Positions 59,899 to 64,000 of a stretch of DNA of 64,000 bases are shown in pieces. Origin of the DNA: Parabacteroides distasonis (GTDB taxonomy: Bacteria > Bacteroidota > Bacteroidia > Bacteroidales > Tannerellaceae); contig JAFBIU010000015.1 of assembly GCA_021531775.1 (NCBI GenBank), positions 16,106 through 80,105 of the forward strand, written 5' to 3'. Under the pieces are notes generated by a model, which had not been told where the DNA came from, searched no databases, and saw only the letters and a program-made list of their open reading frames with translations. Positions within the stretch are counted from its first letter, which is position 1. Each line of letters opens with the position of its first letter. The position numbers were made by a program, and so were the translations under genes.

Positions 59899-61380
59899 TA
59901 CAACAACAAGGTACGCATTTTCATCAGTCATTCAAAGAAGGACAAAGACAATATAGGTGAGGTCAGGGCAAAGCAGCTTCGTGATTATCTGCGTTCAGAA
60001 ACAAAACTCAACTCTTTCTTTGACGTAAACGACATCATGGATGGTGACCGTTTTGACAAACAGATAGAAGAAGGAGTTGATGACGCTCTGCTGCTGATTC
60101 TCTTCTCCAGCACCTATTCTTCACGTGAATGGTGCCGCAGAGAAGCCCTGAGGGCGAAAGAAAAGAGTGTGCCCAGCGTTGCTGTATTCCTGATAAACAA
60201 AGATATTGACCGCATATATCCTTACATCGGCAATATGCCCAGTGCTTGTTATACTGATGATTGGCGACCCATTGTCAATCTTTTGTTGCGCACGGCACTT
60301 GACCAATACAACGAGAAACTATTACTTGGCGAAATCGCTTCTGGTGACGATGAGACACAAGTGCTGCCTTATCCTCCAGAGGCATATAGTTTTTCCATAT
60401 TGGATTCTACAAAACAGTGCGTTCTGTACCCTGAGCCACCTTTAGGAGAAGAAGAACTCACGGTCTTGAACAAGATTCAGCCGAATACGAAGTTTGTCAC
60501 TCCAATGCAATTCAGCACGCAAGGTATCGACCTTAAGCAGAGTAATGTTGCCATCTCCATATCAGAGAGTGACAATCTCCTGGATTTGGGATTAAGTAAG
60601 GAATGTGTTGATGACCTGATGGTTGAGATTACAAGACACTTGCTAATATCCAAAGCAAAGATGGTCTATGGAGGCGACCTTCGGCAAATGGGATTTACCG
60701 AACTTTTCAAAGACTTAGCCTTCCAATATGGTGCCTTTGAAAAGAGCCGCAATGACGAAATGTACTTCACGGACTTTATAGCATGGCCGCTACATTTAAA
60801 TATCAAGCCGGAAACATGCGATGACTATCGCCATTCGCGCGTGAAACTGACACCTGTTCCCGCTGTAGAGTTCCCCAACATCGACACTTCAAAGTTTATT
60901 TGTCCCGACAGTGTATATAATCAATACATTTGGGCAGAGAATCTGACAAAGATGAGAACAGAGATGGAACGTGTCGCAAAGTGCCGTATTATTGCAGGAG
61001 GCAAACTGTCCTGCTTCAAAGGCAAAATGGCTGGCATTTTGGAAGAGTTTACCATAGCAAGAAGAATGGGACACCCAGTATATATTGTGGGAGGATATGG
61101 TGGTTGTGCACAACTCTTGTCAGCGGTAGTTGAAGGCAAAGAAAATGTTGATGCATTTATTCGTATAGCATCCGGGAGTGCATCATATAAGGAACTTTTT
61201 TCTTATTATGAGAACATCGGCAGTCCTGTAGATTATACCGAAGTCGAAAGTTATGCGAAGTTGGATAGGCTTCTTGACAATGGACTGTCAGAGGAAGAAA
61301 ATCGCAGGCTATTCCACAGTGTAAATATCATGGAGATAGTTTCTCTGATTCTAAAAGGTATAAGCAACATAATAAATTAA
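59899..61380 (+). pseudogene. TIR-SLOG gene, 5' part lost (IS91 side), putative Thoeris-like effector
   Basis: The frame is open from 59899 with no start codon until an ATG at 60037. It begins with an intact TIR start, KVRIFISHSKKDKDN, then FFDVNDIMDGDRFD and SREWCRREA with a likely catalytic Glu. After a linker (about residues 150-210 of this frame) comes a SLOG-like Rossmann domain: SISESDNLLDLG, KMVYGGDLRQMGF, CRIIAGGKLSCFKGKMAG and PVYIVGGYGGCAQLL. SLOG domains bind nucleotide signals made by TIR enzymes in Thoeris. If translation starts at 60037, the TIR domain loses its first strands. Confidence 0.7.
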
Positions 61381-61392
61381 AAAACGGAAAAT

Positions 61393-61938
61393 ATGGCACA
61401 TAGAGTATTTTATAGCTTTCATTATGCAAAAGATGCATGGAGAGCAGGACAAGTTCGTAATATGGGCATCCTTGAAGGAGACCAACCTGTAACTTCTAAT
61501 GAATGGGAAGAGGTGAAACAAAAGGGAGTTAAGAACATTGAGAACTGGATTGCGAACAATATGAAATACAAAAGTTGTCTTGTACAACTTGTTGGTGAAG
61601 AGACTTTCAGCCGCAGATGGTGTAAATATGAAATAGAACATGCTTGGAAAGAAGGTAAAGGTATCATTTGCATATATATTCATGGACTAAAGGATGCATC
61701 AGGAAATCAATGCGAAAAGGGACCAAACCCATTGCAACAGTTCTGCATTGACAAAACATTTAACTATATTGCAGAACACAAAGCACCTGCAGATACCAAT
61801 GAGATAAATCTCTCTAAGGTGTGCAAAGCGTATGACACACCTTATAGTAGTAGCACAAATGTATATGATTATATTTACAAGCACTTGGATGAATGGGTGG
61901 AAGAAGCAATAGCAATTAGGAATCAATACCCCAAATGA
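61393..61938 (+). CDS. ThsB-like TIR domain protein (DUF1863 type)
   Basis: 181-aa protein of the ThsB/DUF1863 TIR-like family. In Thoeris, ThsB senses phage and makes a cyclic ADP-ribose-type signal. It starts MAHRVFYSFHYAKDAWRAGQ, then has NMGILEGDQPVTSNEW, CLVQLVGEETFSRRWCKYEIEHAW (candidate catalytic Glu80) and GIICIYIHGLKD. These blocks are the family hallmarks. It starts 12 bases after the TIR-SLOG stop, so the two form an operon. The gene is intact even though its partner is broken. Confidence 0.82.
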   Translation: MAHRVFYSFHYAKDAWRAGQVRNMGILEGDQPVTSNEWEEVKQKGVKNIENWIANNMKYKSCLVQLVGEETFSRRWCKYEIEHAWKEGKGIICIYIHGLKDASGNQCEKGPNPLQQFCIDKTFNYIAEHKAPADTNEINLSKVCKAYDTPYSSSTNVYDYIYKHLDEWVEEAIAIRNQYPK

Positions 61939-61968
61939 TATAAATATACAAATATGTAATCTAAGAGT

Positions 61969-62118
61969 ATGAATATAGGTATTCTCACATTTCATCGTCC
62001 TATAAATTACGGAGCTTTTTGCAGTCATTTTCTCTGTCTTCTCGTTTGGCTAAAGAACCAAACTTCAATGTGGAGATTATCGACTATATTGCTTCTAAAG
62101 AGAAACTAAAAAACCACA
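61969..62118 (+). pseudogene. Polysaccharide pyruvyl transferase, 5' fragment, frameshifted and cut by RAYT
   Basis: The ATG at 61969 gives MNIGILTFHRPINYGAF, the typical start of polysaccharide pyruvyl transferases. A one-base loss in the TTTTT run (about 62013-62020) then shifts the frame. In the next frame it continues LQSFSLSSRLAKEPNFNVEIIDYIASKEKL. The sequence stops at 62118, where the RAYT left end begins. The enzyme would have added pyruvate ketals to capsule sugars. Confidence 0.75.
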
Positions 62119-63105
62119 GGGTCGAGAGAGACAGGTACATTGATTCAATAGTAAAAGCATTATGCCACGGCAAGCTCGAACGATATCCGCGTCTAACGTT
62201 TATCACGCCATACTTCGTGGCGTGAACAAACAGCAGGTGTTTGAGGACGATGAGGACTACATACGTTTCCTCAACGTCCTTCGTAGGCAAACGCAGCCTG
62301 ATGTTGACGCACAGGGTCAGACCTTTCAGCCCCGATGTCATGTCTATGCCTATTGTCTGATGGGCAACCATGTACATCTCCTTCTCAAGGAAGGATCTGA
62401 GACCATTGGCGACATAATGAAGCGGATAGCCTCATCCTATGTATATTATTACAATCACAAATACGACCGAGTGGGGCATCTGTTTCAGGAGCGGTTCAAG
62501 AGCCAGCCTGTCAACGACTTCTCGCATTTCACCACACTTCTCCGCTATATACACCAGAATCCATTGAAGGCGATGCTTGTCGATAGCATTGATGAATACG
62601 AATGGAGCAGTTGGCAGGAATACAATGGAACAGCCCGTCAAGGTTTTTGCTCAACGCAGGTTGTTCTCGGTCGCATACCCTTTGCCGACTTGAAAGCCCT
62701 TGTCGAAACTCCTTTGACAGAAGAAGATGCCAACCAGTTCATTGATGTCGATGTTCGTCCCACGAAGTCAACATATTCAGATGAAGAAATATGGCAACTT
62801 CTCTCAGCCCTATGCGGAGCAAGCAATGCCACCCAGTTTCAGGCACTTCCTCGTCCACAGCAGAAGCTTCATCTCTTTGCAGCCCATGAGGAAGGCATCG
62901 GTCCACGCACCCTCTCACGTCTCACAGGCGTTCCATACTCCATAGTTCAAAGGGCGACAAGCGATACCGTCCGTTATGGCAGCATGGTATGTGAGTCTCT
63001 TCCTGGTGACGAGGAATATGAGACCTACATTGATGAAACGGAATATGAGAAGTACCCAGAATATTAACATTTGTTGCGGGTCAACGGAACCTGTCCCTCT
63101 GACCC
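62119..63105 (+). mobile_element. Full-length REP-associated Y1 transposase (RAYT) element
   Basis: The right end, ACCTGTCCCTCTGACCC (63089-63105), is identical to the right end of the mini copy. The left end, GGGTCGAGAGAGACAGGT (62119-62136), is a diverged form of the REP sequence, followed by the same ACATTGATTCAATAG. The transposase gene fills the interior. It interrupts the pyruvyl transferase gene and abuts the short antitoxin-like ORF. Confidence 0.85.
62162..63067 (+). CDS. REP-associated tyrosine transposase (Y1_Tnp)
   Basis: Single-strand HUH transposase of the RAYT group, 301 aa. It has the N-terminal NVYHAILRGVNKQ, the HUH motif GNHVHLLL (His70, His72) and the candidate catalytic tyrosines in YVYYYN (residues 93-97). 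DRVGHLFQERFKS and LRYIHQNPLKA follow. The C-terminal ~70 residues form a helix-turn-helix-like extension (LSRLTGVPYSIVQRAT) that is kept in the mini copy. All catalytic residues are present, so it may act on both elements' ends. Confidence 0.9.
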   Translation: MPRQARTISASNVYHAILRGVNKQQVFEDDEDYIRFLNVLRRQTQPDVDAQGQTFQPRCHVYAYCLMGNHVHLLLKEGSETIGDIMKRIASSYVYYYNHKYDRVGHLFQERFKSQPVNDFSHFTTLLRYIHQNPLKAMLVDSIDEYEWSSWQEYNGTARQGFCSTQVVLGRIPFADLKALVETPLTEEDANQFIDVDVRPTKSTYSDEEIWQLLSALCGASNATQFQALPRPQQKLHLFAAHEEGIGPRTLSRLTGVPYSIVQRATSDTVRYGSMVCESLPGDEEYETYIDETEYEKYPEY

Positions 63106-63107
63106 TC

Positions 63108-63218
63108 ATGACAGTGGCCAATGCCGTTGTTGTGAAGGAGACCACTTATCAGAAGTTGAGAAGGTTGAGCAAAAAGTATAACCTTCAGACTAACGACCCA
63201 AAATTTGCGAGAGTCTGA
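63108..63218 (+). CDS. Short antitoxin-like ORF before VapC, probably 5'-truncated
   Basis: A 36-aa ORF starting MTVANAVVVKETTYQK and ending NDPKFARV, 4 bases before the VapC ATG. Its position fits the antitoxin of a VapBC pair, but it is about half the usual length. It starts 3 bases after the RAYT right end, so the N-terminus was probably lost to that insertion. No family could be named with confidence. Confidence 0.45.
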   Translation: MTVANAVVVKETTYQKLRRLSKKYNLQTNDPKFARV

Positions 63219-63222
63219 ACTT

Positions 63223-63750
63223 ATGCGTTTTATGCTTGATACATGTGCTTTTATTGATGCAGTAACAGAACCAGACAATCTTGGGTGGGATGTATGTGTA
63301 TTGATGGAGGATTATGAAAATGAGTTTTGCATCAGCATTGAGACAATTCGTGAGGTTATACTGAAATATAAAAACAAGAAAGTATGGACGAAGTTATGGC
63401 CTAATGCTGAATCTATTGTAGATTCTATATATAACGAAATGCCCTTTACTGTGCTTGACATCAAAAAGGAGCATTTAATGACTTATGCTTGTCTATTGCC
63501 TAATGAGGCGGAAAATCATAAGGATCCTTCAGACCATCTTATCATATCTCACGCAATGACTAACAAAATGCCGTTGATTAGTCGTGATCGCAAATTCCAA
63601 TACTACAAGGCTCAGGGGTTGGATCTTATCTATTATGGTAATCTTTGCTACAAATTATTTAGTAGTAGCGTTTGCAACGGTTTCTATCTTAGCTTTTTCG
63701 TTAGGTGTCGTTTTTGCAGACTACAATTCTTTTGTAACTCGCAAAATTAA
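63223..63750 (+). CDS. VapC-like PIN domain toxin, with abnormal C-terminal extension
   Basis: PIN-domain ribonuclease of the VapC type. The first ~140 residues fit the family: MLDTCAFIDAV with the first acidic residue, SIETIREVILKY, DPSDHLIISHAM with later acidic residues and LISRDRKFQYYKAQGLDLIYY. The normal end is near that point. The frame then runs 30 more residues of Cys/Phe-rich sequence (to CNSQN) through a region that codes a membrane fragment in another frame. The toxin stop may therefore have been lost by a join to foreign sequence. Confidence 0.7.
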   Translation: MRFMLDTCAFIDAVTEPDNLGWDVCVLMEDYENEFCISIETIREVILKYKNKKVWTKLWPNAESIVDSIYNEMPFTVLDIKKEHLMTYACLLPNEAENHKDPSDHLIISHAMTNKMPLISRDRKFQYYKAQGLDLIYYGNLCYKLFSSSVCNGFYLSFFVRCRFCRLQFFCNSQN

Positions 63751-63976
63751 TATAATCTGTATTCTCTTCAATATATTATTAGTCATAATATTATTGAATA
63801 CTGAACGCAATTTAGTTATTCACGGTGTAATCAATTATTTCTTTTTGATAAACTGGTTATGGTTATCATCTTATCTTGATATTAAAGTGACTAATCTTTC
63901 AGGAACTGTTTCATCATTATCTTATGATGTTTATTTGACACATAAGAAGGTGTTGGTATTTTTTTATTTTTATTAA
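63635..63976 (+). pseudogene. Membrane protein 3' fragment, possibly acyltransferase 3 family
   Basis: Highly hydrophobic frame (LVVAFATVSILAFSLGVVFAD, IICILFNILLVIILL, VINYFFLINWLWL) ending near SLSYDVYLTHKKVLVFF. That end resembles the C-terminal helix of acyltransferase 3 proteins. The beginning overlaps the VapC tail in another frame, and the end falls in T-rich runs that suggest a further shift. It is probably the remains of a capsule or O-antigen modification gene. Confidence in the family is low. Confidence 0.4.
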
Positions 63977-64000
63977 GACCATATAGCAATAGCTTAATAT

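Noticed and set aside
51696..61938. Classic type I Thoeris (SIR2-SLOG ThsA plus ThsB)
   Set aside because: The SIR2-like protein has no SLOG domain and is separated from the TIR genes by the mini-RAYT and wecB fragment; the SLOG domain is fused to TIR instead.

Overview
This window looks like a chromosome segment from an anaerobic gut member of the order Bacteroidales (Bacteroides/Parabacteroides type). The evidence is the TAnnTTTG-type -7 promoter boxes upstream of many genes, a GH13_8-type branching enzyme, DUF4837 and LptE-family lipoproteins, an UpxY-family antiterminator with the amidase/smalltalk/HU trio, a GH29 lipoprotein, and a NagB-PIG-L fusion. The genus cannot be fixed from the sequence alone.

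Layout. 1-1.7 kb: 3' end of glgB, then manA. 1.8-6.1 kb: an electron-bifurcating [FeFe] hydrogenase operon (hydB-hydA-hydC). 6.1-10.9 kb: housekeeping genes (yaaA, AlkD-like glycosylase, rlmN, DUF4837 lipoprotein, pdxA). 10.9-13.9 kb: a possible lipid head-group cluster (cytidylyltransferase, SDR reductase, CDP-alcohol transferase, acyltransferase). It is followed by a sigma-54 activator, LptE, a TPR protein and SecG. 17-21 kb: Dus, an ABC-F ATPase, RsmE and a small winged-helix protein. 21-25.2 kb (minus): trmD, an RsmI-like methyltransferase, a hexapeptide acetyltransferase and an M28 peptidase. 25.4-28.6 kb: pheT and yebC. 28.7-34.3 kb: rhamnose regulon (rhaR divergent from rhaB-rhaA-rhaT-rhaD). 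34.4-38.75 kb: amino-sugar operon with two tandem nagA genes and a NagB/PIG-L fusion whose NagB half has lost its catalytic residues. 38.9 kb: tRNA-Pro(TGG). 39-49.3 kb: a giant alpha-2-macroglobulin lipoprotein, PhoH, a membrane acyltransferase and a GH29 fucosidase.

From 49.3 kb to the end the window is accessory DNA. It opens like a capsule locus (UpxY with a ~250-nt leader, then amidase, smalltalk and HU-like genes on the minus strand). The capsule genes after that are only remnants: a 3' fragment of wecB, a frameshifted 5' fragment of a polysaccharide pyruvyl transferase, and a membrane acyltransferase piece. NAD-directed, defence-type genes sit among them. One is a two-gene unit of a SIR2-like protein and a small partner that share a nearly identical N-terminal peptide. 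The other is a Thoeris-like group with a TIR protein, a TIR/TIR-SLOG gene broken by mobile DNA, and a ThsB-type TIR. Two REP-associated Y1 transposase elements (one full length, one with an in-frame internal deletion), a group II intron and an IS91-type element with its own tyrosine recombinase have cut up this region.

The best candidates for an undescribed system are the tag-sharing SIR2 pair (51696-53551) and the TIR/SLOG/ThsB cassette (54431-61938).
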